Notes: generated by a model from the letters alone, not told the origin. A DNA stretch of 64,000 nt from DASQPR01 sp963831705 (GCA_963831705.1 CAWHRE010000010.1:1054001-1118000); one strand, 5' to 3'. Positions 1 through 8,331 are shown, counted from the first letter of the stretch. Translations and numbers: made by a program.

Positions 1-2652
1 CACGATGTCGACCGGCGTTCCGTCTTCAAGGAACGGCATGTCCTCGACCGGAAGGATCTTGGAGATGACGCCCTTGTTGCCGTGCCGGCCGGCGAGCTTG
101 TCGCCGTCCTGGATCTTGCGCTTCTGGGCCACGTACACGCGGACCAACTCGTTGACGCCGGGCGAGAGTTCGTCGCCGTCCTCGCGGGAGAACGTGCGGA
201 CACCGATGACGGTGCCGTTCTCGCCGTGCGGAACCTTGAGCGACGTGTCACGAACCTCGCGCGCCTTCTCACCGAAGATCGCGCGGAGCAGACGCTCTTC
301 CGGGGTCAGCTCGGTCTCGCCCTTCGGCGTGACCTTTCCGACCAGGATGTCGCCGGGGACAACCTCGGCGCCAATCCGGATGATGCCGCGCTCGTCGAGG
401 TCAGCAAGCATTTCCTCGCTGACGTTCGGGATGTCGCGGGTGATCTCTTCCGGGCCAAGCTTCGTGTCCCGAGCGTCGACCTCGTGCTCCTCGATGTGAA
501 TCGAGGTGAGGACGTCGTTCTGGACCAGCTTCTGGGACAGGATGATCGCGTCTTCGTAGTTGTGACCTTCCCACGGCATGAATGCCACGAGCAGGTTGCG
601 GCCGAGCGCCATTTCGCCCTCGTCCGTACACGGACCGTCGGCGATGACCTGACCGGCCTCGACGCGGCTGCCTTCGAAGACCACCGGCTTCTGGTTCACA
701 CACGAACCGGAGTTGGACCGGCGGAACTTGTGCAGAAGGTACGTCCGGCGGTGGCCGTCGTCCTGTTGCACCGTCACGTAGTCGGCGCAGAGGTCCTCGA
801 CCACGCCACCGACCTCGGCGACGACAACGTCACCGGCGTCGACCGCGGCACGGTATTCCATGCCCGTACCGACGAGCGGCGCCTCCGCCTTGACCAGCGG
901 GACGGCCTGGCGCTGCATGTTCGCACCCATGAGGGCGCGGTTCGCGTCGTCGTGCTCGAGGAACGGGATCATCGCGGTCGCGACCGAGGTCATCTGCCGA
1001 GGCGAGACGTCCATGTAGTCCACGCCGTCCGGCGTCACGAAGTCGACCTCGCCGCCCTTACGGCGGACCAGGACGCGCTCGTTGACATATCCGCCGTCGC
1101 TCTTGAGCGGCTCGTTCGCCTGCGCGATGACGTGCCGATCCTCTTCGTCCGCGGTGAGGTAGTCGATCTGCTCGGTCACGATGCCGTCGGTCACCTTGCG
1201 GTACGGCGTCTCGATGAAACCGAACGGGTTGACCCGCGCGAACGTCGAGAGGGCACCGATCAGGCCGATGTTCGGGCCTTCCGGCGTCTCGATCGGGCAC
1301 ATCCGGCCGTAGTGCGACGGGTGCACGTCACGGACCTCGAAGCCGGCGCGCTCGCGGGACAGACCACCCGGGCCGAGCGCCGAAAGACGGCGACGGTGGG
1401 TCAGACCCGCGAGCGGGTTCGTCTGGTCCATGAACTGCGACAGCTGCGACGTACCGAAGAACTCCTTGATCGCAGCCACCACCGGGCGGATGTTGATCAG
1501 GGTCTGCGGCGTGATCGCTTCGACGTCCTGCGTCGTCATGCGCTCGCGCACCACGCGCTCCATGCGGGAGAGACCGACCCGAACCTGGTTCTGGATCAGC
1601 TCTCCGACGGTACGGAGACGCCGGTTGCCGAAGTGGTCGATGTCGTCCGGCTCGTAGCCCTCTTCACCGGCGTGCAGCCGGCACAGGTACTCGACGGTCG
1701 CGACAACGTCGTCCTCGGTGAGGACGCCGGTCGTGATCGGGACGTCAACTTCCAGCTTCTTGTTGAACTTGTAGCGACCGACCTTCGCGACGTCATACCG
1801 CTTCGGGTTGAAGAAGAGGTTGTCGAGAAGGTTCTGTGCGTTCTCGCGCGTCGGCGGCTCGCCGGGGCGCAGCTTGCGATAGATATCGAGCAGCGCCTCG
1901 TCCTGGCCGGCGATGTGGTCCTTGTCGAGCGTCGTCATCATGAGCTCGGACCAGCCGAACTTCTCGCGGATGCGCTCGTCGGACCAGCCGATCGCCTTCA
2001 GCAGGACGGTGACGGCCTGGCGGCGCTTGCGGTCGATGCGTACGCCGACCGTCTCGCGCTTGTCGATGTCGAACTCCAGCCAGGCGCCCCGGCTCGGGAT
2101 CACCTTGACGCTGGACAGGTCGCGGTCGGAGGTCTTGTCCGGTTCCTTCGCGAAATACACGCCCGGCGAACGGACGAGCTGGCTGACTACGACGCGCTCG
2201 GTTCCGTTGATGATGAAGGTGCCCTTGGGCGTCATCATCGGGAAGTCACCCATGAACACGGTCTGGCTCTTGATCTCGCCAGTCGTGTGGTTGGTGAACT
2301 CCGCCGTCACGAACAGCGGCGCGCAGTACGTCAGGTCCTTCTCCTTGCACTCCTCGATCGAGGCCTTGACCTCGTCGAAGCGCGGCGCAGAGAAAGAAAG
2401 CGACATAGTGCCGGAAAAGTCCTCAATGGGACTGATTTCTTCGAGGATTTCAGCGAGACCAGAACGGGCATGCCGGTCGTCACTCGAGCGGGCCGCCCAC
2501 GCCTCATTGCCCACCAGCCAGTCAAATGACTCGGTCTGGAGGGCTAGGAGGTTGGGGACCTCAAGATTTTCTCTAATCCTGCCGAATGAAACTCGACGGG
2601 GAGCGAATGCACTCGATGTGCGACTGGTCTTCGCAGGGCGGGAAGCTGCCAA
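1..2652 (-). CDS. rpoB: RNA polymerase beta subunit (3' end outside window)
   Basis: Catalytic beta subunit of RNA polymerase. 884 codons are visible of the roughly 1,150 usual for the family; the C-terminal part lies beyond position 1. The start is TTG at 2652, preceded by GGAAGGA, and the protein begins MAASRPAKTSRTSS, as in other actinobacterial RpoB that use TTG. Early conserved block LEVPNLLALQTESFDWL is present. The rifampicin-binding cluster (about 1365-1455) reads QFMDQTNPLAGLTHRRRL and then SALGPGG, so the positions equivalent to E. coli Q513, D516, H526 and S531 carry the sensitive residues; N518 is Thr and S522 is Ala. It lies downstream of rplJ-rplL but has its own promoter. Confidence 0.98.
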   Translation of the reverse strand, partial: MAASRPAKTSRTSSAFAPRRVSFGRIRENLEVPNLLALQTESFDWLVGNEAWAARSSDDRHARSGLAEILEEISPIEDFSGTMSLSFSAPRFDEVKASIEECKEKDLTYCAPLFVTAEFTNHTTGEIKSQTVFMGDFPMMTPKGTFIINGTERVVVSQLVRSPGVYFAKEPDKTSDRDLSSVKVIPSRGAWLEFDIDKRETVGVRIDRKRRQAVTVLLKAIGWSDERIREKFGWSELMMTTLDKDHIAGQDEALLDIYRKLRPGEPPTRENAQNLLDNLFFNPKRYDVAKVGRYKFNKKLEVDVPITTGVLTEDDVVATVEYLCRLHAGEEGYEPDDIDHFGNRRLRTVGELIQNQVRVGLSRMERVVRERMTTQDVEAITPQTLINIRPVVAAIKEFFGTSQLSQFMDQTNPLAGLTHRRRLSALGPGGLSRERAGFEVRDVHPSHYGRMCPIETPEGPNIGLIGALSTFARVNPFGFIETPYRKVTDGIVTEQIDYLTADEEDRHVIAQANEPLKSDGGYVNERVLVRRKGGEVDFVTPDGVDYMDVSPRQMTSVATAMIPFLEHDDANRALMGANMQRQAVPLVKAEAPLVGTGMEYRAAVDAGDVVVAEVGGVVEDLCADYVTVQQDDGHRRTYLLHKFRRSNSGSCVNQKPVVFEGSRVEAGQVIADGPCTDEGEMALGRNLLVAFMPWEGHNYEDAIILSQKLVQNDVLTSIHIEEHEVDARDTKLGPEEITRDIPNVSEEMLADLDERGIIRIGAEVVPGDILVGKVTPKGETELTPEERLLRAIFGEKAREVRDTSLKVPHGENGTVIGVRTFSREDGDELSPGVNELVRVYVAQKRKIQDGDKLAGRHGNKGVISKILPVEDMPFLEDGTPVDIV

Positions 2653-2723
2653 GATGCGTCCTTCCGAGGACCTGTGTTGCTAAATGGCCGTAACGCGTGC
2701 AGCCCAACCGACCCGGCACAATT

Positions 2724-2739
2724 GCCCAAGTTTTTGGGC
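2724..2739 (-). other. Small hairpin in the rpoB 5' leader
   Basis: Inverted repeat GCCCAA/TTGGGC with a 4-nt loop, between the proposed rpoB promoter and the TTG start. No U-run follows on the rpoB strand, so it is not a classical terminator. It may be a leader structure; function unknown. Confidence 0.35.
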
Positions 2740-2780
2740 GCTCTTGACGGGTGCGGTTAAAGGAGGCAGCGCAAACTAGC

Positions 2781-2809
2781 AGTGTAGCCGAAAGGCTAAC
2801 CGCTGTCGA
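2781..2809 (-). promoter_or_regulatory. Candidate rpoB promoter
   Basis: On the minus strand -35 TCGACA and -10 TACACT are separated by exactly 17 bp. Transcription would start about 120 nt upstream of the rpoB TTG start, giving a long leader. The position downstream of the rplL terminator explains how rpoB(C) could be expressed apart from rplJL. Inferred from motif match only. Confidence 0.6.
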
Positions 2810-3216
2810 GCGCCACCGCTACATCTGGTGCGCAACGTCCTCGGAAGACGGGTCCCGGGTCGCTCGCGGTGGCCGTTCGCGTCCGACATCGGAAGGTGTT
2901 GCCGTTCAGCGTGCCCGGCCGATGCCCCCCTCGTCAAGGGCTTCGGCGAGGTCTTGCGGGTTGTGGCCGCTACGAGACCCAAATCGCACTGGTTGGCGTC
3001 CAAGTCGATGCCAAAAGTCCTGATATTTCGGGTGATCCGTCCTCGGCGTGTCGCAAACTCTCTACATTCCGTGGGACGGAATCCCCGGCTTCTGCGATCG
3101 CGAAACCTACCCAAGAATACCGATCTTGGACACATGAGGTCGCCGAACTGGCACTCGAACATCACGCAATGTCCATGATCAATGATCTCTCAGTGAGTGA
3201 TCCGGATAACACAAAC
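2810..3216. other. Intergenic region between rplL terminator and rpoB promoter
   Basis: About 400 bp without a convincing gene. Open frames on both strands here lack ribosome-binding sites and recognisable protein features. Nothing besides the flanking terminator and promoter could be supported. Confidence 0.6.
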
Positions 3217-3246
3217 GGGTGGCCGGCACCGGAGTGCCGACCACCC
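3217..3246 (-). terminator. Terminator or attenuator after rplL
   Basis: Hairpin of 13 bp with one mismatch (GGGTGG-C-CGGCAC pairing with GTGCCG-A-CCACCC, loop CGGA), 19 nt after the rplL stop. On the minus strand it is followed by GTTTGTGTT. This separates rplJL from rpoB, probably with partial read-through as is common in this operon. Confidence 0.65.
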
Positions 3247-3265
3247 GATCGGGTGGAACTGGAGA

Positions 3266-3655
3266 TTACTTGAGGGTGACCTTGGCGCCTTCGCCCTCGA
3301 GCTTCGCCTTCGCCTTCTCGGCGTTCTCCTTGTTGGCCTTCTCGAGCACGGCCTTCGGCGCGGCCTCGACGAGGTCCTTCGCCTCCTTGAGGCCGAGACC
3401 GGTCAGCTCACGAACGACCTTGATGACGTTGATCTTCTTGCCACCGTCGCTCTCGAGGATGACGTCGAACTCGTCCTGCTCCTCGGCCGCTTCGGCAACG
3501 GCGGCGCCGCCGCCACCACCGGCAGCCGCAACCGCGACCGGCGCGGCGGCGGTGACGTCGAACGTCTCTTCGAACTGCTTCACGAACTCGGAGAGCTCGA
3601 TCAGGGTCATCTCCTTGAACGCGTCAAGAAGGTCGCTCTGGCTCAGCTTCGCCAT
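3266..3655 (-). CDS. rplL: 50S ribosomal protein L7/L12
   Basis: Stalk protein of the large ribosomal subunit that recruits translation GTPases. 129 aa, a normal length. The N-terminal dimerisation domain starts MAKLSQSDLLDAFKEMTLIE; an Ala/Gly-rich hinge (about residues 37-55) follows, then the C-terminal factor-binding domain containing EFDVILESDGGKKINVIKVV and GLGLKEAKDLVE. It lies 24 nt downstream of rplJ on the same strand, so the two are co-transcribed; L10 and L12 form the stalk complex. A hairpin terminator follows before rpoB. Confidence 0.98.
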   Translation of the reverse strand: MAKLSQSDLLDAFKEMTLIELSEFVKQFEETFDVTAAAPVAVAAAGGGGGAAVAEAAEEQDEFDVILESDGGKKINVIKVVRELTGLGLKEAKDLVEAAPKAVLEKANKENAEKAKAKLEGEGAKVTLK

Positions 3656-3679
3656 GATGGGTCAGCTCCTTTCCAATGC

Positions 3680-4249
3680 CTAGTTGTCGTCTGAAGTATC
3701 GGCTGCGCTCGGTGCGCCGCCGTCGGTCGTTGCGCGCTTGTCCTGCAGGGCAGCCACCGTACGGGCAGCCTTCGAAAGCGGCGCCTGAAGCACGGCCGCA
3801 GCCTTGCTCATGGTCGCCTTCATGCCGCCTGCCAGCTTCGACAGCAGCACCTCACGGGACTCAAGATCGGCGATCTTCGCGACGTCCGCCGCGGTGATCG
3901 CTTTACCTTCGAATACGCCGCCCTTGATGATCAGCAGCGGGTTGGTCTTCGCGAACTCGCGAAGGTTCTTCGCTGCCTCAACCGGGTCGCCGGAGACGAA
4001 GGCGAGCGCGGTTGGACCGGTGAACAAAGCGTCGAGACCAGCGATGCCGGCGTCGGACGCCGCACGCTTCGCGAGGGTGTTCTTCGTGACCGCGTAGTTG
4101 GTCGTGGCACCGAGCGTGCGCCGCAGCGTCGTGATCTGAGCAACCGTCAGACCGCGATACTCCGTCAGCAGGGTCGCCGACGAATTACGGAAACCGTCGG
4201 TCAACTCGGTAACGGCCGCACCCTTGTCTTTACGAATCTTGTCCGCCAT
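3680..4249 (-). CDS. rplJ: 50S ribosomal protein L10
   Basis: Stalk base protein that anchors L7/L12 dimers on 23S rRNA. The start is ATG at 4249 (MADKIRKDKGAAVTEL), directly preceded by AGGAGGGAC; the open frame extends further upstream but that part lies in the leader. 189 aa with the conserved LLTEYRGLTVAQITTLRR segment and KNTLAKRAA. The C-terminal helix that binds L12 is followed by a short acidic tail. First gene of the rplJL unit, with its own candidate promoter and an attenuator-like leader, consistent with the known autoregulation of L10 operons. Confidence 0.97.
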   Translation of the reverse strand: MADKIRKDKGAAVTELTDGFRNSSATLLTEYRGLTVAQITTLRRTLGATTNYAVTKNTLAKRAASDAGIAGLDALFTGPTALAFVSGDPVEAAKNLREFAKTNPLLIIKGGVFEGKAITAADVAKIADLESREVLLSKLAGGMKATMSKAAAVLQAPLSKAARTVAALQDKRATTDGGAPSAADTSDDN

Positions 4250-4461
4250 GTCCCTCCTCTCTCGTATCTCCTGGCCGGCCACGATGCCTGGGGCCCGAAA
4301 CGAGAAAACGCCCCGGCGCAGGGCGCACGGGGCGAGCACGGCCAATTGGCCGGAACTTGCGAACCGTTCTTCCCTGCGCGGGCCGCCCGCTCATTTGCGG
4401 GACCTTCGGCCGAACCCTGAGGTTCGGTGACCAGCGGTCTATGGGTGGAACTTCATGCATA
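4250..4461 (-). promoter_or_regulatory. rplJ leader with attenuator and competing pairing
   Basis: A hairpin at 4309-4334 (outer stem CGCCCCG/CGGGGCG, inner stem GCGC/GCGC) is followed on the minus strand by TTTTCTCGTTT, a good intrinsic terminator 55 nt upstream of rplJ. An upstream leader segment (4372-4379) is perfectly complementary over 8 nt to 4316-4323, the inner arm and loop of that hairpin, so the two pairings exclude each other. Further leader hairpins include CCGAACC/GGTTCGG. This resembles an L10-responsive attenuator; the actual ligand is inferred. Confidence 0.55.
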
Positions 4462-4490
4462 ACAGTACGGGACCGCACCGCATCGACCAA
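4462..4490 (-). promoter_or_regulatory. Candidate rplJ promoter
   Basis: -35 TTGGTC and -10 TACTGT with a 17-bp spacer on the minus strand, just downstream of the rplA terminator and upstream of the rplJ leader. It fits the TANNNT type of -10. Motif evidence only. Confidence 0.45.
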
Positions 4491-4513
4491 ATCAGGTCGA
4501 CGTGGTGTGGACG

Positions 4514-4548
4514 ACAAAGAGGCCGCGGAGCGCCCGCGGCCTCTTTGT
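4514..4548 (-). terminator. Terminator of the rplKA operon
   Basis: Perfect 15-bp stem (arms ACAAAGAGGCCGCGG and its complement) with a 5-nt loop, 9 nt after the rplA stop. It ends in CTTTGT on the minus strand, so it separates rplKA from rplJL. Confidence 0.8.
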
Positions 4549-4557
4549 CACCAACGC

Positions 4558-5268
4558 TTATTCGGCTTCGACGACGAAGTTCTTCGTGACGTTCGGATCT
4601 ACCGGGACACCCGGGCCCATCGTGGTCGCGACGGTGATCTTCTTGAGGAACTTGCCCTTCGACGCGGACGGCTTGGCCCGCAATACCTCATCCAGCGCCG
4701 CAGCGTAGTTCTCGACCAGCTGCGACTCGGTGAACGATGTCTTACCGATGATCAGGTGCAGGTTCGAGTGCTTGTCCACCCGGAAGGTGATCTTGCCACC
4801 CTTGATCTCGTTGACCGCCTTCGCGACGTCCATCGTGACCGTGCCCGTCTTCGGGTTCGGCATGAGACCGCGCGGGCCCAGGATCCGCGCGATTCGACCG
4901 ATCTTGGCCATCTGGTCCGGCGTGGCGATGGCCGCGTCGAACTCCAGCCAACCTTCCTGAATACGGGCGACGAGTTCGTCCGAGCCGACCACGTCCGCGC
5001 CGGCCGCTTCGGCCTCGGCGGCCTTGTCACCGGATGCGAATACGATCACGCGGGCGGTCTTACCGGTGCCGTGCGGCAGGTTGACCGTGCCGCGGACCAT
5101 CTGGTCCGCCTTGCGCGGGTCAACGCCGAGTCGCATCGCGACCTCGACGGTCGCGTCGAACTTCACCGGGCTGGCGGTCTTCGAGAGCTTGATCGCCTCG
5201 ACCGGACCGTACAGCTTCGTCTTGTCAATTGCTTCGGCGACCTTCCGGTACGCCTTTCCGTGCTGCAT
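4558..5268 (-). CDS. rplA: 50S ribosomal protein L1
   Basis: L1 of the large subunit, mobile stalk near the E site; in many bacteria also a translational repressor of the rplKA mRNA. 236 aa, normal length, starting MQHGKAYRKVAEAIDK. Conserved signatures include VDPRKADQMVRGTVNLPHGT and ILGPRGLMPNPKTGTV. It follows rplK by 66 nt on the same strand, and a strong hairpin terminator follows its stop. Confidence 0.98.
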   Translation of the reverse strand: MQHGKAYRKVAEAIDKTKLYGPVEAIKLSKTASPVKFDATVEVAMRLGVDPRKADQMVRGTVNLPHGTGKTARVIVFASGDKAAEAEAAGADVVGSDELVARIQEGWLEFDAAIATPDQMAKIGRIARILGPRGLMPNPKTGTVTMDVAKAVNEIKGGKITFRVDKHSNLHLIIGKTSFTESQLVENYAAALDEVLRAKPSASKGKFLKKITVATTMGPGVPVDPNVTKNFVVEAE

Positions 5269-5334
5269 GTCTTTGTTCTCCTGTGGTAGATGGCGGACGA
5301 GAATCTCGTCCTCCCACGAATGCCGAAAGTTTGA

Positions 5335-5766
5335 TCAGTCTTTGATCGTGATGCCCATGGAACGCGCGGTCCCGGCAATGACCTTCTCGGCCATGTCGAG
5401 ATCGTTCGCGTTCAGGTCGGCCATCTTGCGCTCGGCAATGTCGCGCACCTGGGCGCGGCTGACCGAACCGACCTTGTCCTTCTGCGGCACACCGGAACCC
5501 TTGGGGACACCAGCGGCCTTCTTGAGGAGTTCAGCGGCCGGCGGCGTCTTGAGGATGAACGTGAACGTCCGGTCCTCGTACACGCTGATCTGCGCCGGGA
5601 CGACGTCGCCACGCTGGGACTCGGTCGCGCCGTTGTACTGCTTGCAGAACTCCATGATGTTCACGCCGTGCTGACCGAGCGCGGGACCGACCGGCGGAGC
5701 CGGGGTCGCCATACCGGCCTTCAACGCGAGCGTGAAGGTCTTGACGAGTTTCTTCTTCGGAGGCAT
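5335..5766 (-). CDS. rplK: 50S ribosomal protein L11
   Basis: L11 binds the GTPase-associated region of 23S rRNA and is needed for stringent-response sensing in known systems. 143 aa. The N-terminal proline-rich motif APPVGPALGQHGVNIMEFCK and the C-terminal motif PKGSGVPQKDKVG plus AGTARSMGI are present. Start ATG at 5766 (MPPKKKLVKTFTLALKAG), preceded by AGGAAGAGAC. First gene of the rplKA unit, downstream of nusG. Confidence 0.98.
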   Translation of the reverse strand: MPPKKKLVKTFTLALKAGMATPAPPVGPALGQHGVNIMEFCKQYNGATESQRGDVVPAQISVYEDRTFTFILKTPPAAELLKKAAGVPKGSGVPQKDKVGSVSRAQVRDIAERKMADLNANDLDMAEKVIAGTARSMGITIKD

Positions 5767-5842
5767 GTCTCTTCCTGGGCTGGATTAGAGGGTTTCGGCC
5801 GCCTCAATTATCAGACGGCGCTACTGCTGCGACCCGGCGGGC

Positions 5843-5869
5843 CGTGGGCAGCGCAAAGCGCCGCCCACG
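5843..5869 (-). other. Hairpin between nusG and rplK
   Basis: CGTGGGC-a-GCGC, loop AAA, GCGC-c-GCCCACG: an 11-bp stem with one mismatch, about 30 nt after the nusG stop and 77 nt before rplK. No U-run follows, so it may be a processing or leader structure rather than a terminator. Confidence 0.4.
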
Positions 5870-5901
5870 CACGGGCCGACAGTCAAGAATAGCGCAGCGT
5901 T

Positions 5902-6627
5902 TTAGATCTTCGAGACCTGGTTGAAGTTCAGCTCGACCGGCGTCTCGCGACCGAAGATCGAGACGAGCACCTTGAGCTTCTGCTGGTCGGCGTTGATCTC
6001 GCTGATCGACGCGGGCAGCGATGCGAACGCACCGTCGATGACCGTGACCGAGTCGCCGACCTCGAAGTCCAGCACCCGGATCTCCGGCTTCGCCTTCTTC
6101 GTGTCGCTCGGGGCGGCCGGCGCGAGCCACTTCAGCACCTCGTCGAGCGACAGCGGCGCGGGGCGGTCAGCCCGGTCGGTCGCACCGACGAAGCCGGTCA
6201 CACCCGGCGTGTTACGCACGCAGGAGTACGACTCGGCGGTCAAATCCATCCGGACCAGGATGTAGCCCGGGAACACCTTGTTCTGTACGTTCTGCCGCTT
6301 GCCGTTCTTGACCTCGACCTCTTCCCGGGTCGGTACCTCGACCTGGTAAATGAAGTCTTCCATGTCGAGGCTGGTGATCCGGGTCTCGAGGTTCGTCTTG
6401 ACCTTGTTCTCGTAGCCGGCGTAAGAGTGCACGACGAACCAGTCGCCAGGGGCGAACCGCAGGGCGGCACGCAGCGCCGCGACGGGGTCGTCCTCGTCGT
6501 CGAGAGTGGCTACCGCGGTGACCGTCGAAGGTTCGGTCGCAGCCTGCTCCGACAGCTCGGCGGATTCGACGGCGCTGGCGCCATCCGCATCGGCACTCGT
6601 ACGGTCAAACTCGTCGTACTCGGGCAC
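5902..6627 (-). CDS. nusG: Transcription termination/antitermination factor NusG
   Basis: NusG binds RNA polymerase and links it to Rho or the ribosome. 241 aa, longer than E. coli NusG because of an acidic, Ala/Ser-rich extension of about 55 residues, as is usual in actinobacteria. The NGN domain begins at WFVVHSYAGYENKVKTNLE and includes VFPGYILVRMDL and TPGVTGFVG; the C-terminal KOW domain contains FEVGDSVTVIDGAFASLPA. It lies between secE and rplK, the standard order. Confidence 0.97.
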   Translation of the reverse strand: MPEYDEFDRTSADADGASAVESAELSEQAATEPSTVTAVATLDDEDDPVAALRAALRFAPGDWFVVHSYAGYENKVKTNLETRITSLDMEDFIYQVEVPTREEVEVKNGKRQNVQNKVFPGYILVRMDLTAESYSCVRNTPGVTGFVGATDRADRPAPLSLDEVLKWLAPAAPSDTKKAKPEIRVLDFEVGDSVTVIDGAFASLPASISEINADQQKLKVLVSIFGRETPVELNFNQVSKI

Positions 6628-6669
6628 GCTTTTCTCTTTCCCTGCTAGATCGCTTTCGGACTAGGCGTC

Positions 6670-7095
6670 CTAGCCGAACACGTGGGTGACGAGCCATCCG
6701 AAGCCGGAGTCCAAACCGGCAACGATCAGCATCATGACCACAACGAAGATGACAACCACCGTCGTGTACGTGATGAGTTCGTGGCGGGATGGCCAGTTGA
6801 CCTTGCGGAGTTCGGCGACGACCTCACGGAGGAAGCGGCTGATGCGTCCAGACGGCCCCGGAGATGCGTCCACCGACTTCTTGTCTTTGCCATCGGTCGG
6901 CGGCTTCGAGACGGCCGAGCCACGTCGTGCCTTGCTGGGCGCGGCATCCACGTCACCGTCGAACGCGCCATCGGCATCGTCGTCGAACTCGTTGGGCTCG
7001 TCGTCGTCGACAGCGTCGACGAACACCTCGTCCAGGTGCTCGTCCACGGCATCCTCGCCGCGTCGCTTGCTTTCGGCCACTTCGCCCTCTTCCAT
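6670..7095 (-). CDS. secE: Preprotein translocase subunit SecE
   Basis: Small membrane subunit of the SecYEG channel. The C-terminal ~60 residues form the conserved core: amphipathic FLREVVAELRKVNWPSRHEL followed by one membrane helix (TTVVVIFVVVMMLIVAGL). The N-terminal 80 residues are highly acidic and poorly conserved. Start uncertain: ATG at 7095 has a weak ribosome-binding site, whereas GTG at 7080 is preceded by GAAGAGGGCGAA and may be the true start. It lies just upstream of nusG. Confidence 0.95.
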   Translation of the reverse strand: MEEGEVAESKRRGEDAVDEHLDEVFVDAVDDDEPNEFDDDADGAFDGDVDAAPSKARRGSAVSKPPTDGKDKKSVDASPGPSGRISRFLREVVAELRKVNWPSRHELITYTTVVVIFVVVMMLIVAGLDSGFGWLVTHVFG

Positions 7096-7167
7096 CTTTC
7101 ACGGGGGTGGTATGTCGCACATCCGCTTTGCTCCCCGGGCTAGGGAGCCCGGGGGGACGCTACGACG

Positions 7168-7240
<73 letters not shown>

Positions 7241-7384
7241 ATGTGGGAGCAATCATCTCCCTTGGTACGGAGAACCTACCGCTTACTGCGGCAGGCACGC
7301 CAGACCAGGGGGTTTTGACTAACCCACGATCGACCAGTGTACGGGTAACCCGGTGGTTTCCCAACCCGGCACCCACCCGGTTCC

Positions 7385-7792
7385 CTAACGTTTCAGCGCC
7401 GCCTCGCTGACCACTGCCCGTGCCTGCGCGAGGACCTTCTCGCCTCCACAAATCGCGGTGAGATCCAGTTGGGCGAGGCCTTCGCCGTCAACGCTCCGGA
7501 CGGATGCCGACACCACCAACTCGGCGCCGTCGTCGTCATCGGGGATGACCACCGGGCGAGTGAACCGCACCTGGTAGTCGACGATCGCGCCGGGATCCCC
7601 GCCGACCCAGACGGTCACCGCACGGCCGACCAGGGCCATGGTCAGCATGCCGTGCGCAATCACGCCCGGCAGCCCGACGCCGGTCGCCACCCGGTCGCTC
7701 CAGTGGATCGGGTTGAAGTCGCCGGAGGCGCCGGCGTACCGGACGAGGTCGGCTCGCGTGACCCGAAATACCTGCGGAACCAGCTCGCTCAT
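7385..7792 (-). CDS. hadB: MaoC-like hydroxyacyl dehydratase, HadB type
   Basis: Hot-dog fold dehydratase subunit; in mycobacteria HadB carries the catalytic Asp/His of the FAS-II (3R)-hydroxyacyl-ACP dehydratase. 135 aa from ATG at 7792 (MSELVPQVFRVTRADLVRYA); the frame extends upstream but overlaps hadA. The hydratase motif YAGASGDFNPIHWSD holds the expected Asp and His, followed by GVIAHGMLTMALVGRAV. Its start overlaps the hadA stop by 4 nt, so the two are translationally coupled. In non-mycolate actinobacteria the exact substrate is not established. Confidence 0.9.
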   Translation of the reverse strand: MSELVPQVFRVTRADLVRYAGASGDFNPIHWSDRVATGVGLPGVIAHGMLTMALVGRAVTVWVGGDPGAIVDYQVRFTRPVVIPDDDDGAELVVSASVRSVDGEGLAQLDLTAICGGEKVLAQARAVVSEAALKR

Positions 7793-8256
7793 CGGCCGCC
7801 CACCGAACCCTCGTCGGCGGCCCGTACGACCAACCGGGCGATCGCGGTGACGACCGGCTCGCCATGAACCGTCGTGACGGCCGTACTCGTGGAGAGGAAT
7901 CCGGTGCCGACCCGCTCGGTGATGTCGGTGATCGTGGTTACGCACACCAGGACGTCGCCGGCCACAACCGGACGGTTGTACTGGAATCGCTGGTCGCCGT
8001 GGACCACGCGGCTGTAGTCAAGGCCGAGTTCTGGGTCGTTGGCCATCACGTATACGGCCGGGTTCGTCAGCACGATCGGGAACGTGGGCGGCGCGATCAC
8101 GTCCGCGTACCCGAGTGCGGCGGCCGCGTCGACGTCGTAGTGCACCGGCTCGGTCGCGCCGATCGCCTCGGCGAACTCACGGATCTTCTCGCGGCCGACC
8201 GTGTACGGCTCGGTGACCGGATACGAGAAGCCGATCTTTGATGGCTCCAGTCCCAT
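7789..8256 (-). CDS. hadA: MaoC-like dehydratase, HadA type (UPF0336 family)
   Basis: Partner subunit of the HadAB-type dehydratase, 155 aa, starting MGLEPSKIGFSYPV. Conserved features are PYTVGREKIREFAEAIG, APPTFPIVLT and the HGDQRFQYNRPVVAGD segment. The catalytic hydratase motif of HadB is absent, as expected for the HadA role in substrate binding. It precedes hadB with an ATGA overlap. rpmG lies upstream with a hairpin terminator between them. Confidence 0.9.
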   Translation of the reverse strand: MGLEPSKIGFSYPVTEPYTVGREKIREFAEAIGATEPVHYDVDAAAALGYADVIAPPTFPIVLTNPAVYVMANDPELGLDYSRVVHGDQRFQYNRPVVAGDVLVCVTTITDITERVGTGFLSTSTAVTTVHGEPVVTAIARLVVRAADEGSVGGR

Positions 8257-8280
8257 AGCGAAAAGCTACACGTACGACAA

Positions 8281-8308
8281 ACGGCCCAGGACCGAGGTCC
8301 AGGGCCGT
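8281..8308 (-). terminator. Terminator after rpmG
   Basis: Hairpin ACGGCCC-a-GGACC, loop GA, GGTCC-a-GGGCCGT: 12 pairs with one A/A mismatch. On the minus strand it is followed by TTGTCGT. It lies 24 nt after the rpmG stop and 25 nt before hadA. Confidence 0.65.
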
Positions 8309-8331
8309 TCGCGAACGGAAGGAGTGTGTTG

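Noticed and set aside
82..2529. 815-aa plus-strand open frame
   Set aside because: It is exactly antisense to rpoB and composed of Arg/Asp/Val/Leu-rich low-information sequence, a known effect of GC-rich codon bias. No ribosome-binding site.
2776..3165. 129-aa minus-strand frame upstream of rpoB
   Set aside because: Overlaps the rpoB promoter, has no ribosome-binding site, and shows no protein-like pattern.
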